Origin: an uncultured Anaerolineae bacterium
GTDB taxonomy: Bacteria; Chloroflexota; Anaerolineae; Anaerolineales; Villigracilaceae
Length of the DNA: 52,309 nucleotides
NCBI GenBank assembly: GCA_903846015.1
Contig: CAIMZS010000501.1
Coordinates: 1-52,309, forward strand
Direction: 5' to 3'
Shown here one piece after another: positions 42,619 through 51,236 of the stretch; within the stretch, counting starts at the first letter, position 1; each line of letters opens with the position of its first letter. The notes under the pieces were generated by a model that saw only the letters and a program-made list of their open reading frames with translations, ran no database searches and was not told the origin of the DNA. Made by a program: the position numbers and the translations under genes.

Positions 42619-43663
42619 AGAGACTCGCCATCGCCTTGTCGAACTTGAAGCAGTCAATAAAATCTCCATCGCTTTGCGCGTTGCGCGGACTATCGATATC
42701 GACGAAATACTGCCGCTTCTCATCGAAGAAACCCTGGCGGTATTTGGTTGCGAGGCTGGCATTCTGTGGCTGTATGATTCTGACAGTGATGAAATACGGC
42801 AGGTGGTTGCGCGCGGATGGTTCAAGCAAGTCATGCTTGAGCATCCCATAAAAATGAACGGGATTCCAAAGCAGGTGTTTATCACTGGCGAGGCTTACCG
42901 GTCTTCTGAGTTTAAGCGCGGTCCGGGCACCCTTTCCGAAGAATCCTTTGGGATTGGAGATTTCTGCTCGCATTTCCCCGCAAACTGGGGCGGTGCTTGC
43001 ATCCCAATCCAAAGCAGTGAGGGCAGCATCGGTGTCTTGTTTGTCGCGGTACCTCATCCGCGTGAACTAACCACCTCTGACGTGCGCCTTCTGACGACGC
43101 TCGCGGGCATCGCTGGGAATGCAATCCACCGCATGCGCTTGCATTTTCAGACTGAGCAGCACCTGCAGCGCTTGACTGCCCTGCATGTAGTGGAGCTGGC
43201 CCTCGGCGCCAGTCTCGATTTACGGGTCATTCTCGGCGCACTTTTACACGACATGGGTAAGATGGGGGTGCCAGACAGTATATTGCTCAAACCCGATAAA
43301 CTGAGCGAATCCGAATGGGCGATTATGCGTCAGCACCCTCAATTCGCTTACGATATGTTTTCAAAGATTAGCTACCTGAAAGCAGCGTTGGATATCCCCT
43401 ACTGCCATCACGAGAAGTGGGATGGTTCAGGCTACCCACAGGGACTCAAAAACGAACAAATACCCCTGGCAGCGCGCTTGTTTGCGGTTGTCGATATTTG
43501 GGACGCCCTGCGCTCTGACCGGCCTTACCGCAAAGCCTGGCCTGAAGAAAAAGTGTTGAACCACATCCGCTCACTGGCTGGAACTCATCTTGATCCAAAG
43601 GCGGTTGATCTGTTTTGCCAGGTGGCGGCTGAAAACAGTACAGACAACCCGGTTTTGTCTTGA
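42551..43663 (+). pseudogene. Decayed GAF / HD-GYP signalling protein
   Basis: The frame from about 42551 reads DAHFLSLLAGQAASAIYHARL, the end of one GAF domain, then a second GAF domain (about 42640-43140), then LGASLDLRVILG. At that point it jumps directly to ALLHDMGKMGVPDSILLKP in the middle of an HD-GYP domain, and continues through the HHEKWDGSGYPQGL signature to the end. The 5' part is lost at the IS junction. An apparent in-frame internal deletion near 43230 has removed a further GAF domain and the first part of the HD domain, including its first metal-binding His. Cyclic-di-GMP hydrolysis is therefore unlikely. No start codon with RBS is visible. Confidence 0.75.
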
Positions 43664-43738
43664 CCTGAACAGGCTGGAAAATAAATATTTTGCCAACCCG
43701 CTGAACCACTGGTAAAATGGTGTCCAGGAGGACTGTCT

Positions 43739-44821
43739 ATGACACCAAAACCGCGCGCACGTGATCTGGGTATCCCTTTTGAGGGTACCCCTGGAAAATT
43801 TAACGCGATTACCGATGTGGATGGCATAGAAGTGGGTTATGCCACCGTGATAAAGGGCCACTCGGCCCGCACCGGCGTAACCATCATCCATCCACGTGGC
43901 AAGCACTCGTATGACCCGGTCTTTGCAGGTTGGTTCCCTCTCAACGGCAACGGGGAAATGACCGGCACCGCCTGGATCGACGAAGGCGGTTTTCTCGAAG
44001 GTCCCATCGGCATCACCAATACCCACAATGTCGGCATTGTTCGCGACGCCATCATCCATTGGCAGGCTCGCAACAACGCCTTGTTTCAGATGTGGTCTTG
44101 CCCGGTTGTGGCCGAAACAGCCGATGGTTGGCTGAACGACATGAATGGCTTCCACGTCAAACCTGGTCACGTTGTTACCGCTTTGGAAACAGCCCAAACT
44201 GGCGCGCTGGCCGAAGGTAATGTCGGCGGCGGCACCGGCATGATCTGTTATGAATACAAGGGCGGCACGGGCACGTCTTCCCGGCTTCTGCCCGATAAGT
44301 TTGGCGCATACACCATCGGCGTACTCGTCCAGGCCAATTTTGGGCGTCGTTCTCAATTGACCGTGGCGGGTGTTCCCATCGGCCAGCACCTGACTGAAGA
44401 CTCGGTTTGGACCCATGGCGAGAACCCATTCCGCGAACAGGGTTCCATCATTATCATCATTGCCACGGATGCACCGCTTTTGCCCCACCAACTGAAACGC
44501 CTTGCCAAACGCGCCTCTCTCGGGCTGGCGCGCACCGGCGGCATGGCCGGCAACGGTTCCGGTGATATTTTCCTGGCGTTTTCAACTGCCAACCCGGGCG
44601 TCGCCCGACCTTCGACCCCCCAGGCCGATATTAAAATGCTGCCCAACGAATCGATGGATGCACTATTTTGGGCCACGACGTATGCCACCGAGGAAGCCAT
44701 CATCAACGCCCTGGTTGCCGCCGAAACCATGACTGGCCGCAACAAGCTCACTGTTAAATCCATGCCCCACGAGCCTCTGCGCCAGGTTTTGAAACAATAC
44801 AACCGTTTATTGGAAAAATAA
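43739..44821 (+). CDS. P1 family (S58, DmpA-type) aminopeptidase
   Basis: A 360-residue Ntn-type hydrolase of the DmpA/BapA family. The N-terminus has the family DVDGIEVGYATV and GVTIIHPRG. EGPIGITNTHNVGIVRDA and GNVGGGTGMICYEYKGGTG follow. The precursor cuts itself before the nucleophile Ser274 in GNGSGDIFLAFST, giving alpha and beta chains. It releases N-terminal residues or beta-amino acids from peptides. RBS CCAGGAGGAC precedes ATG 43739. It is monocistronic and convergent with folD. Confidence 0.93.
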   Translation: MTPKPRARDLGIPFEGTPGKFNAITDVDGIEVGYATVIKGHSARTGVTIIHPRGKHSYDPVFAGWFPLNGNGEMTGTAWIDEGGFLEGPIGITNTHNVGIVRDAIIHWQARNNALFQMWSCPVVAETADGWLNDMNGFHVKPGHVVTALETAQTGALAEGNVGGGTGMICYEYKGGTGTSSRLLPDKFGAYTIGVLVQANFGRRSQLTVAGVPIGQHLTEDSVWTHGENPFREQGSIIIIIATDAPLLPHQLKRLAKRASLGLARTGGMAGNGSGDIFLAFSTANPGVARPSTPQADIKMLPNESMDALFWATTYATEEAIINALVAAETMTGRNKLTVKSMPHEPLRQVLKQYNRLLEK

Positions 44822-44905
44822 AAAGGGTTTACCGCATTAAAAGCTTTCAAGTTCAAGCCGCGTGTGTAGCCGTTTTTTCCCCCAGCCGGTTTCTTATTTT
44901 GTTTG

Positions 44906-44944
44906 CCCGTGCTCCTGATGACAAAACGCCATCAGGAGCACGGG
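44906..44944. terminator. Bidirectional terminator between the P1 peptidase and folD
   Basis: CCCGTGCTCCTGATG (44906-44920) and CATCAGGAGCACGGG (44930-44944) form a perfect 15-base stem with a 9-base loop. It separates two convergent genes. U runs are weak on both sides. Confidence 0.75.
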
Positions 44945-44983
44945 TCGAGGGTTGAGTCCAACCCCTCGTAAAATCAGACCGAA

Positions 44984-45865
44984 CTATTCACCCTGCTGAA
45001 TCTGCGCTGCGCGCAGCGTGTTCTTCATCAGCATGGCAATGGTCATTGGACCAACGCCGCCGGGTACAGGGGTGATGAAACCGGCCACTTCCCTGGCTTC
45101 GTCAAAATTGACATCGCCCACCAGCCGGTAACCACTCTTCTTGCTGGCGTCCGGTTTGGAATTGATCCCCACGTCGATGACCGCGGCGCCGGGCTTGATC
45201 CAATCCCCGCGCACCATCTCGGTTCTACCGATCGCGGCGATCAGGATATCGGCCTGGCGGATCACGGCCGGCAGATCCTTGGTGCGAGAATGGCACACTG
45301 TTACAGTGGCATTCTTGCCGATCAGCAGCAGCGCCGCTGGCATACCGACAATATTGGAGCGTCCGAGTACGACCGCATTGGCGCCCTCGATTTTCACACC
45401 GGCTTGCTCCAGCAGGTAGATGCAGCCAAACGGCGTGCAGGGCACGAACAGCGGCTCACGGCCTTTCTGCGCCAGGCGTCCGATGTTGATTGGAGAGAAC
45501 CCATCCACGTCTTTTTCGATGCTGATGAGCTGCAGCACCCTTTCTTCATTCAGGTGCGACGGCAGGGGCAGCTGCACCAGGATGCCGCTGACTTCCACAT
45601 CCGCGTTCAGTTCGCTGATGACTTTTTCCAGGTCGGCCTGATTGATATCAGCCGGCAGGTGGTGGTTGACGGATCCCATGCCCAGTTCCTGGCAGGCTTT
45701 GCCCTTGGCGGACACATAGGTGGCCGAGTCGACACGGTCGCCGACCAGGACGGTCGCCAGGACAGGTTTTGGCTTGCCAGCAGCGGTGCGTTTCGTCACT
45801 TCGGCTGCCACGGAATCGCGCACTTGCTGGGCGATCAATTTTCCATCGATTAGTTGAGCGGTCAT
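44984..45865 (-). CDS. folD: Methylene-tetrahydrofolate dehydrogenase/cyclohydrolase FolD
   Basis: A 293-residue bifunctional enzyme that interconverts 5,10-methylene-THF and 10-formyl-THF. Visible are the catalytic Lys in SATYVSAKGKACQELGM, the GILVQLPLPSHL motif, VDGFSPINIGRL and the NADP-binding VVLGRSNIVGMPAALLL. The end has GFITPVPGGVGPMTIAMLM. ATG 45865 follows TCGGAGAAAACT; the upstream in-frame start at 45907 has no RBS. Confidence 0.97.
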   Translation of the reverse strand: MTAQLIDGKLIAQQVRDSVAAEVTKRTAAGKPKPVLATVLVGDRVDSATYVSAKGKACQELGMGSVNHHLPADINQADLEKVISELNADVEVSGILVQLPLPSHLNEERVLQLISIEKDVDGFSPINIGRLAQKGREPLFVPCTPFGCIYLLEQAGVKIEGANAVVLGRSNIVGMPAALLLIGKNATVTVCHSRTKDLPAVIRQADILIAAIGRTEMVRGDWIKPGAAVIDVGINSKPDASKKSGYRLVGDVNFDEAREVAGFITPVPGGVGPMTIAMLMKNTLRAAQIQQGE

Positions 45866-45945
45866 AGTTTTCTCCGATTGAGGGTTGTGAAAAGAGTAAC
45901 AAAGCAATTATAGTACAATGGCGCTTCCTGCCATAGTGACAAATG

Positions 45946-46986
45946 TCAATTAACCTTCAACACTGCTTCCCCATTAAAGCGGCTGTTCTTTAGATCTTGC
46001 AAGGCCTGGTTTGCTTGTCTGAGTGGGTACAGGCTGATTGTGGAATGGATGCCAGCCGAGACCGCCAGCGCAAGAAAGTCCTCGCCATCTTGATAGGTGG
46101 CATTGGCTACCGACCGCAGCGTGCGTTCTCCGTACAGCTTTTCATAGGGAAAAGCCGGGATGTCGCTCATGTGAATGGCGTTGATGGCTACCGTGCCGCC
46201 GGGGCGGATGGTTTCCAGCGCGCGTATCACCAGGTTGCCGCTCGGGGCAAAGATCACTGCCCGGTCAAGCGCCTGCTCGGGGCTTTGACCGGCGCTGCCA
46301 GCCCAAATTGCGCCCAGTTCGCGGGCATGTGCCTGGTGAGCGATGGCGCGTGTGAATACCGATACCTGGCAGCCCCAATAATGCAGCACCTGGATGCACA
46401 GGTGCGCGCTTGCCCCAAAACCATAAAGACCGACATGTTCGCCCGGCAGGATATCGGCCTTCTTTAATGCCCGGTAGCCGACGATGCCCGCGCATAATAA
46501 AGGCGCTGCTTGTTCATCACTCAGTTCCGGCGGTAACGGCAAAACATAAGCAGCCTCCGCCAGCATATACTCGGCATACCCGCCATCGACATGAAAACCG
46601 GTAAACCTTGCTTTCGGACACAAGTTTTCTTTGTTGCGCAGGCAAAACTCACACTTGCCACACGCCGAATACAACCACGGCACCCCCACGCGCTGACCAA
46701 CCTGCAGGCTTGATCCGATCTGACGGGAAGCCAGACCTGCCAGGCTGCGCGCCGGCATGGGCGGCGAGATGGCATCGATGATGCCCACCACCTGGTGTCC
46801 CAGCGTAATCGGCATGTGTGCCGGGTGGATTTCCCCTTCGGCGGCGTGCAGATCGGTATGGCACACCCCGCACATCGTTACCTTGATACGCACCTGTCCT
46901 GGGGAAGGCAGTGGCAAAGGAAGTTCCTCCCGAATAATCGGGTTGTTTTCAACCGGGGCTGGGGCTGCAAGGCGATAAGCGTTCAT
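45946..46986 (-). CDS. Zinc-dependent alcohol dehydrogenase
   Basis: A 346-residue MDR enzyme. Catalytic zinc ligands are in CGVCHTDLHAAEGEI and TLGHQVVG. The structural zinc site has four cysteines in CGKCEFCLRNKENLC. The cofactor loop GLYGFGASAHLCIQVLHYWG suggests NAD(P). It resembles the AdhP/zinc-binding alcohol dehydrogenase group. ATG 46986 is preceded by a palindrome at 46993-47016. It lies 22 bases after mtaB on the same strand. Confidence 0.93.
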   Translation of the reverse strand: MNAYRLAAPAPVENNPIIREELPLPLPSPGQVRIKVTMCGVCHTDLHAAEGEIHPAHMPITLGHQVVGIIDAISPPMPARSLAGLASRQIGSSLQVGQRVGVPWLYSACGKCEFCLRNKENLCPKARFTGFHVDGGYAEYMLAEAAYVLPLPPELSDEQAAPLLCAGIVGYRALKKADILPGEHVGLYGFGASAHLCIQVLHYWGCQVSVFTRAIAHQAHARELGAIWAGSAGQSPEQALDRAVIFAPSGNLVIRALETIRPGGTVAINAIHMSDIPAFPYEKLYGERTLRSVANATYQDGEDFLALAVSAGIHSTISLYPLRQANQALQDLKNSRFNGEAVLKVN

Positions 46987-46992
46987 ACCAAT

Positions 46993-47016
46993 ATTGTATA
47001 ACAATTCTTATACGAT
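46993..47016. promoter_or_regulatory. Palindrome at the mtaB-alcohol dehydrogenase junction
   Basis: ATTGTATAACAA and its near-complement TTCTTATACGAT match at 10 of 12 positions. On the minus strand it contains TTATACAAT, which could be a -10 just before the dehydrogenase ATG. It overlaps the mtaB stop. It could be an operator with an internal promoter or a simple AT hairpin. Confidence 0.4.
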
Positions 47017-48288
47017 TACACCGTTCAATCCTGTGCTGGTAAGCGCGGTCAGGTGAACCTGGTCCAGCTTGTTCCACCTCGGTTCCGGGGCGTTGGCGCT
47101 GACCGGAATGTAGTTGCCGGTCAGGCCCTCGATCTGCCAGCCATCGGCGCTGCGTACCGCGGAGGCTTCCCACAGCACAGACAGCGTCTGCCCGATAAAT
47201 TGTTTGCGATAGGCGCTGCTCATTTCATCAAAAACTGCGCGCAGCTGCTGGCTGCGATGTTTGCGCAGCTCAGAAGGAACCTGCTCGCGGATGCGTGCCG
47301 CCGCGGTGCCTGGGCGCGCCGAATAGTGAAAGACATGCCCGCCCGCAAATTCCATCTCGCGCACAAAGTCGAGCGTTTCGGCAAACTCGGCCTGGCTCTC
47401 GGCGGGGAACCCGGCGATCACATCCGTGGTGATGGCAGCCCCGGGGATGCTGGCGCGGGCTGAACGCACCAGGCTGCGGAATGCCTGTGGGCTGGTCTTG
47501 CGCAGCATGCGTTTCAGAACCGCGGCGCTGCCGGATTGGAGCGGCAGGTGCAGGTGTGCGCACAGCCGCGCATCGCTCCACAGCGAGAAGAACTCCTCAT
47601 CCAAATCCCAGGGTTCCAGCGATGAAAGCCGCAGGCGCGGCGTGTCGGTTTCTTTCAGGATCATTTCGATCAGGTGGCGCAGGCGCAGGTTGAAATCCTG
47701 CCCCCACGAGCCGAGGTGCACCCCCGTTAACACAATTTCGCGCGTTCCACCGCTCAAGGCTGCATGGATATCCGCGATGACCTGGGCTGCCGGGCGTGAT
47801 CTGCTGGCGCCGCGCGCCACAGTCGTGATGCAAAACGTGCAGGCGTTGTCACAGCCATCCTGCGCCTTGATGAAGGCGCGCGTGCGCTGGCGCAGGCCCG
47901 GCAAAGGCGCGCGCGCGATGGGTTCAAGCTCGAAGATGTGCGGCTCGGGCGCTTCAACCGATTCCAGCACATTTCTTACCAGGTTATCTTTGTCTTGATT
48001 GGGGATGACGCGCAGGACGTTGGGGAGGCTGGCTGCCTGGGCGGGCTGCAGGGTGGCCCAACAGCCGGTCACCACGATCTGCCCGGCGCTGGCGCGCGCC
48101 GCCTGGCGGATCTTCTGGCGTGAATCAGATGCGGCTTCACCCGTCACCGAACAGGTATTGACCACCACCAGTTCCGCCTCGCTGGCAGAGCCAACGAGGC
48201 TATGCCCCTGGGCGCGGAACTGCCCGGCCATTTGCTCGATCTCGGCCTGGTTTAACCGGCAGCCGACCATATCCAGGTGAATTTTCAT
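47008..48288 (-). CDS. mtaB: tRNA N6-threonylcarbamoyladenosine methylthiotransferase MtaB
   Basis: A 426-residue radical-SAM methylthiotransferase that converts t6A to ms2t6A at position 37 of tRNA. The N-terminal MTTase domain has three cluster cysteines (Cys10 in DMVGCRLN, Cys46 in NTCSVT, Cys76 in TGCWAT). The radical-SAM site is CDNACTFC (Cys146, 150, 153). GTREIVLTGVHLGSWG and LPLQSGSAAVLKRMLR are family hallmarks. A short TRAM-like end follows. The DMVGC and CSVT forms favour MtaB over MiaB. Confidence 0.94.
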   Translation of the reverse strand: MKIHLDMVGCRLNQAEIEQMAGQFRAQGHSLVGSASEAELVVVNTCSVTGEAASDSRQKIRQAARASAGQIVVTGCWATLQPAQAASLPNVLRVIPNQDKDNLVRNVLESVEAPEPHIFELEPIARAPLPGLRQRTRAFIKAQDGCDNACTFCITTVARGASRSRPAAQVIADIHAALSGGTREIVLTGVHLGSWGQDFNLRLRHLIEMILKETDTPRLRLSSLEPWDLDEEFFSLWSDARLCAHLHLPLQSGSAAVLKRMLRKTSPQAFRSLVRSARASIPGAAITTDVIAGFPAESQAEFAETLDFVREMEFAGGHVFHYSARPGTAAARIREQVPSELRKHRSQQLRAVFDEMSSAYRKQFIGQTLSVLWEASAVRSADGWQIEGLTGNYIPVSANAPEPRWNKLDQVHLTALTSTGLNGVIV

Positions 48289-48312
48289 CGCGCGGCGCTG
48301 ACAGGGACAGGC

Positions 48313-48361
48313 TGGGGAACTGGGTCAAAACGCGCCTTCAGGCTGCCGGCCCAGTTCCCCA
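48313..48361 (-). terminator. Hairpin after the lipoprotein gene
   Basis: TGGGGAACTGGG (48313-48324) and CCCAGTTCCCCA (48350-48361) pair perfectly over 12 bases with a 25-base loop. It lies just downstream of the lipoprotein stop and upstream of mtaB on the minus strand. There is no U run. Confidence 0.45.
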
Positions 48362-48372
48362 CGCCCTCTTCA

Positions 48373-49014
48373 TCAGGGTTTGTAAACCACAAAATTATCG
48401 AAATAAACATCGGCGCCGGGTTGGTCAAATGAGCCAGCCAGGACGCCCACATCGCCGCTGGAGAAATCAGCATCCAAAACCGATGAAATCTTGCCGCCGT
48501 TTACGTACAGGGCCAGTTCATTCCCGATGCAGTCGGCTCCGATGCGGTTGATCTGGTTGCCAGTCAGGATGGCATCATTGGCTTCCATTGTCTGGCTGGA
48601 AAGCAGGCTGGATTGCCCGTCCTTCATCTTTCCGATCCCATAAAACCCATCGGCGCTGATGGTGAAAAAGTAATAGTTTTTATCATCCTGCAGCCGGCAG
48701 ATCAATGCCATGCGGTTTTCCAGCGGTCCCGAAACAGGCATAATACTGACTTCTTCGTGGACATTCGTAAAGATCATCCCGGGGTGCGACCACAAGTTGA
48801 TATTGGGCTGATTGACGAGGATATGGTAAGCGCCATTGATGTAACCGGCAGTTCCGGCGGTTTCATTCAATTCGCCCCAGCCGCTCTGGGAATTGCTGAA
48901 AATATCCTGGTACAGCACACTGCCTGAAGGCACCAGGCTTTCCGCAATGCTGGTGGTGCTGCACGCCAGCGCGGGGATAAGGAGAAAGACAAGGAGCAGG
49001 GAGAGTGTTTTCAC
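48373..49014 (-). CDS. Exported lipoprotein with LamG/DUF1080-like domain
   Basis: A 213-residue protein with a lipoprotein signal MKTLSLLLVFLLIPALAC (lipobox PALAC, Cys18). The mature part is beta-rich: YQDIFSNSQSGWGE, GAYHILV, ALICRLQDDKNYYFFTISADG, FYGIGKMKDG, IGNELALYVNGG and VYFDNFVVYKP. This is the pattern of concanavalin/LamG-type domains common in Chloroflexota lipoproteins, probably binding carbohydrate or surface ligands. No catalytic residues are recognisable. Confidence 0.8.
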   Translation of the reverse strand: MKTLSLLLVFLLIPALACSTTSIAESLVPSGSVLYQDIFSNSQSGWGELNETAGTAGYINGAYHILVNQPNINLWSHPGMIFTNVHEEVSIMPVSGPLENRMALICRLQDDKNYYFFTISADGFYGIGKMKDGQSSLLSSQTMEANDAILTGNQINRIGADCIGNELALYVNGGKISSVLDADFSSGDVGVLAGSFDQPGADVYFDNFVVYKP

Positions 49015-49040
49015 AGTAGTTTAATTGTACTCAAAAATAG

Positions 49041-50444
49041 CTAATTTTGCGGAAAATAACGCTGAATTAGTAGGTTTGCCTGTACGCCCGGCGTTCCGGA
49101 TGGATCCAAGCGCAGGGTTTGTTCAAACTCATCCTTTGCCTGGGCTTTGCGTTCCGTCTGAAAGTAGAGCAGCCCCAGGTGAAAGTGATACAAAGCCAGT
49201 TGGGATGGAGCTGCCAGGTTGATGGCTGTGTTGAACGACACTTCGGCGGCCTGCCATTGTCCAATCGCCAACTGCGCGCGCCCGAGCATATCGATATAAT
49301 CCGGGTTCTTAGGTTCCAGCGCAAAGGCTCTCAGGGCGGCATTCAGACCATAATCTTCAATGAAGGCATCCTTTTCCACGCAGAAGGCTGCCAGCGCGTA
49401 CCAGTAACCGGCCTGGTCAGGGGCGATGTTGACAGCTTTTATATAGGCGTTCAATGCGGCTGCGAGATCGGTTTGGGCCCCGGCCAACGCCAGCCACCAG
49501 GCCGGGTTGGATGGTTCGATCTGTACTGCCGACTGGAATTCGGGCACTGCCTTTTTGAGTTCGCCCTCATTTTGCCAGTAATTCCCCAACATGGCATGGA
49601 TGGCGGCTGAATTCCCATCCAGCCTGATGGCGTTTTCCAGGGCGGAAAGTGACCCGACGCTGTGGTTGTGTTGGCGCGCGCTGCCCAGCCAGGCCCAGGC
49701 GCTGGCATACTGCGGATTGGCTTGAGCGGCGCGCTCAAAGGCTTGTTCTGCCAGCCGCCATTCACCCATGCCCGCCAGCGCCTGCCCACACAGGGCCAGA
49801 AGGTAGGCCGGCTCATCGGTTGGAGCCGGGGTCTGCAGCGCAGTGATCAACTGTTCCAGCCGCGCGGCCGCCTGCGGGGATTGGGTGGCCGCGTTTTGCA
49901 GCAGACTCAGCGCAGCAGGTGAGGCTTCTGCCGCCAGCAAGCGCCCCATCCATTCACTGGCTTGCGGGTTGGTTGGGTCAGAATCCAGCCACAGGTTTAA
50001 TACGCGCCGTTCAGCGCTGTATTTCTGAGCGGCATGGTACTGCTGTGCCAGGCGCGGGTAGACCTGCGCGGGGATTGTTTTGTATTGCAGGATGGTTTCC
50101 CATTCGGTCACGGCCCTGGTAGTATCGCCCGTGGCGAGATAGGCATCCCCGAGCGCGACCAGGCCTGCCGGGCTGAGCGCCTGGTTTGCGCGCGCGCTTT
50201 CCAGCAGCCGCATCGCCCGGGATGGCTCAGCGCCGGCGCGCAGCCCGGCTTTTTCAAACAAGTCCGCGCGCCAGAACAGCAGCCTGGCGGCTGTCTCAAA
50301 ATCTGCGGAGGCTTCGGCATCGGTGGCAGCCCTGGCGGCTCTTTCAAGGCAGGCGTAGCCGTAGGCGAGGGGCGGCAAGACAGCCAGCCCGGCCAAAAGC
50401 AGCAATATCAACAGTCGTTCGCGCCATTTCTTCACGGGCTTCAT
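49041..50444 (-). CDS. Membrane-anchored TPR protein
   Basis: A 467-residue protein with an N-terminal membrane helix (RLLILLLLAGLAVLPPLAY) and then about ten tetratricopeptide-like repeats. Examples are ALGDAYLATGDTTRAVTEWE, MGEWRLAEQAFERAAQANPQYASAWAWLG, EGELKKAVPEFQSAVQIEPSNPAWW and HLGLLYFQTERKAQAKDEFE. TPR arrays bind partner proteins; no partner is evident. It lies 26 bases upstream of the lipoprotein gene on the minus strand and may be co-transcribed with it. Confidence 0.88.
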   Translation of the reverse strand: MKPVKKWRERLLILLLLAGLAVLPPLAYGYACLERAARAATDAEASADFETAARLLFWRADLFEKAGLRAGAEPSRAMRLLESARANQALSPAGLVALGDAYLATGDTTRAVTEWETILQYKTIPAQVYPRLAQQYHAAQKYSAERRVLNLWLDSDPTNPQASEWMGRLLAAEASPAALSLLQNAATQSPQAAARLEQLITALQTPAPTDEPAYLLALCGQALAGMGEWRLAEQAFERAAQANPQYASAWAWLGSARQHNHSVGSLSALENAIRLDGNSAAIHAMLGNYWQNEGELKKAVPEFQSAVQIEPSNPAWWLALAGAQTDLAAALNAYIKAVNIAPDQAGYWYALAAFCVEKDAFIEDYGLNAALRAFALEPKNPDYIDMLGRAQLAIGQWQAAEVSFNTAINLAAPSQLALYHFHLGLLYFQTERKAQAKDEFEQTLRLDPSGTPGVQANLLIQRYFPQN

Positions 50445-50605
50445 TATAAGGGAGCCTGACCAATCTGGTTGGAACTGATTTGGGCTGGGGCGGGTAATTT
50501 TTTGGGGGAAATTAAGGCATTGGATGGGCTGTGTAATGCCGGCTGGAACCGGGACCAGCGCGGATTGAGGTTGATTGTGATGATGAAGGTCTGGGTAAAT
50601 GGGCA
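50445..50605. other. Intergenic region between the TPR gene and the DGR
   Basis: About 160 bases with no gene I can support. A plus-strand frame of 64 codons crosses it without RBS or coding character. It ends in a strong plus-oriented terminator. Confidence 0.5.
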
Positions 50606-50643
50606 GGCGGCTTCAGGAAATTACCGGGAAGCCGCCTTTTTTT
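50606..50643 (+). terminator. Rho-independent-type hairpin downstream of the DGR template
   Basis: GGCGGCTTC (50606-50614) and GAAGCCGCC (50628-50636) form a perfect stem with a 13-base loop, followed on the plus strand by seven T. No plus-strand gene precedes it. For the minus-strand DGR transcript it would be a stable hairpin about 105 bases after the template, without a U run. Confidence 0.75.
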
Positions 50644-50746
50644 GTATTTGCCCGGTCTGTTGAGAACCGGCCAGGAAGGAACCGCGCTAACTTTCTCCGG
50701 CGCGCCGCTGTCCGTGGACAAGGGGCATCCTGCCATTTAATAAAAG

Positions 50747-50851
50747 TTATCGGGCGCAACGAAATCCGTTGTTGTTGTTCCTGTTGTCGGGGGTGTTCCT
50801 GTTGCGATTAGACACACGCGAGTTGTTCTCATTGTTGTTCCAGGACCCGCC
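50747..50851 (-). repeat. DGR template repeat (TR), adenine-rich
   Basis: Read on the minus strand, these 105 bases contain 35 adenines and encode, in one frame, GGSWNNNENNSRVSNRNR, then NTPDNRNNNNGFRCAR and TAA. Thirteen of 35 codons are AAC or AAT. Such codons are the classic DGR choice because adenine mutagenesis can yield many amino acids but no stop codon. The encoded pattern is the end of an FGE/C-type-lectin-fold domain, the usual DGR target fold. The frame is not preceded by a start and is not itself a gene. The true left boundary of TR may extend somewhat past 50851. The avd stop codon (50829-50831) lies inside it. Confidence 0.9.
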
Positions 50852-51236
50852 CCGCTGGTGGTTCCTCCCCGCAAACGGCAGATGGATCTGCCGGGGTTGC
50901 TTCTTTTAGCCTGTTCAGCCAACTACCCAGAATTTTGCCAATTTCATTGACTTTCTCGGAGGCAGCCTGGTATTGTTGAAAGCTCATCGTTTTGGTATCT
51001 TTGGCCGCTCGAATCAGCATTCGCAGGCGTTCCAGTTCAAGGTCGGCTTCTTGAAGCAAAAAACGGCGGTTTTGGGCCCGCGCAGCGTGCAGAATATGAT
51101 CATAGAACCGCATCACGCTTTCTTCGATGCGAGCTGCCAGCCGAAAACGCTGTTCTTTGGGAAATTTAGCCAGGGTCTGCTCCAACCAGACCAGCAGATC
51201 ATAGGTCTTAACAAAGATGGGCGATGATCCACTCAT
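50829..51236 (-). CDS. avd: DGR accessory variability determinant (Avd), four-helix bundle
   Basis: A 135-residue protein of the Avd family that binds the DGR reverse transcriptase and template RNA. The core is typical: IFVKTYDLLVWLEQTLAKFP, QRFRLAARIEESVMRFYDHI, ADLELERLRMLIRAAKDTKT and YQAASEKVNEIGKILGSWL, four amphipathic basic helices. The last 20 residues are a tail read through the upstream part of the template repeat, so its stop TGA falls inside the TR. ATG 51236 overlaps the reverse transcriptase stop (ATGA at 51233-51236); a longer in-frame start at 51275 is less likely. Confidence 0.92.
   Translation of the reverse strand: MSGSSPIFVKTYDLLVWLEQTLAKFPKEQRFRLAARIEESVMRFYDHILHAARAQNRRFLLQEADLELERLRMLIRAAKDTKTMSFQQYQAASEKVNEIGKILGSWLNRLKEATPADPSAVCGEEPPAGRVLEQQ

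Noticed and set aside
50737-50922. A 61-codon minus-strand gene over the template repeat
   Set aside because: It is a third frame across avd and the template with no family resemblance. The template frame with Asn codons and the avd frame explain the sequence better.
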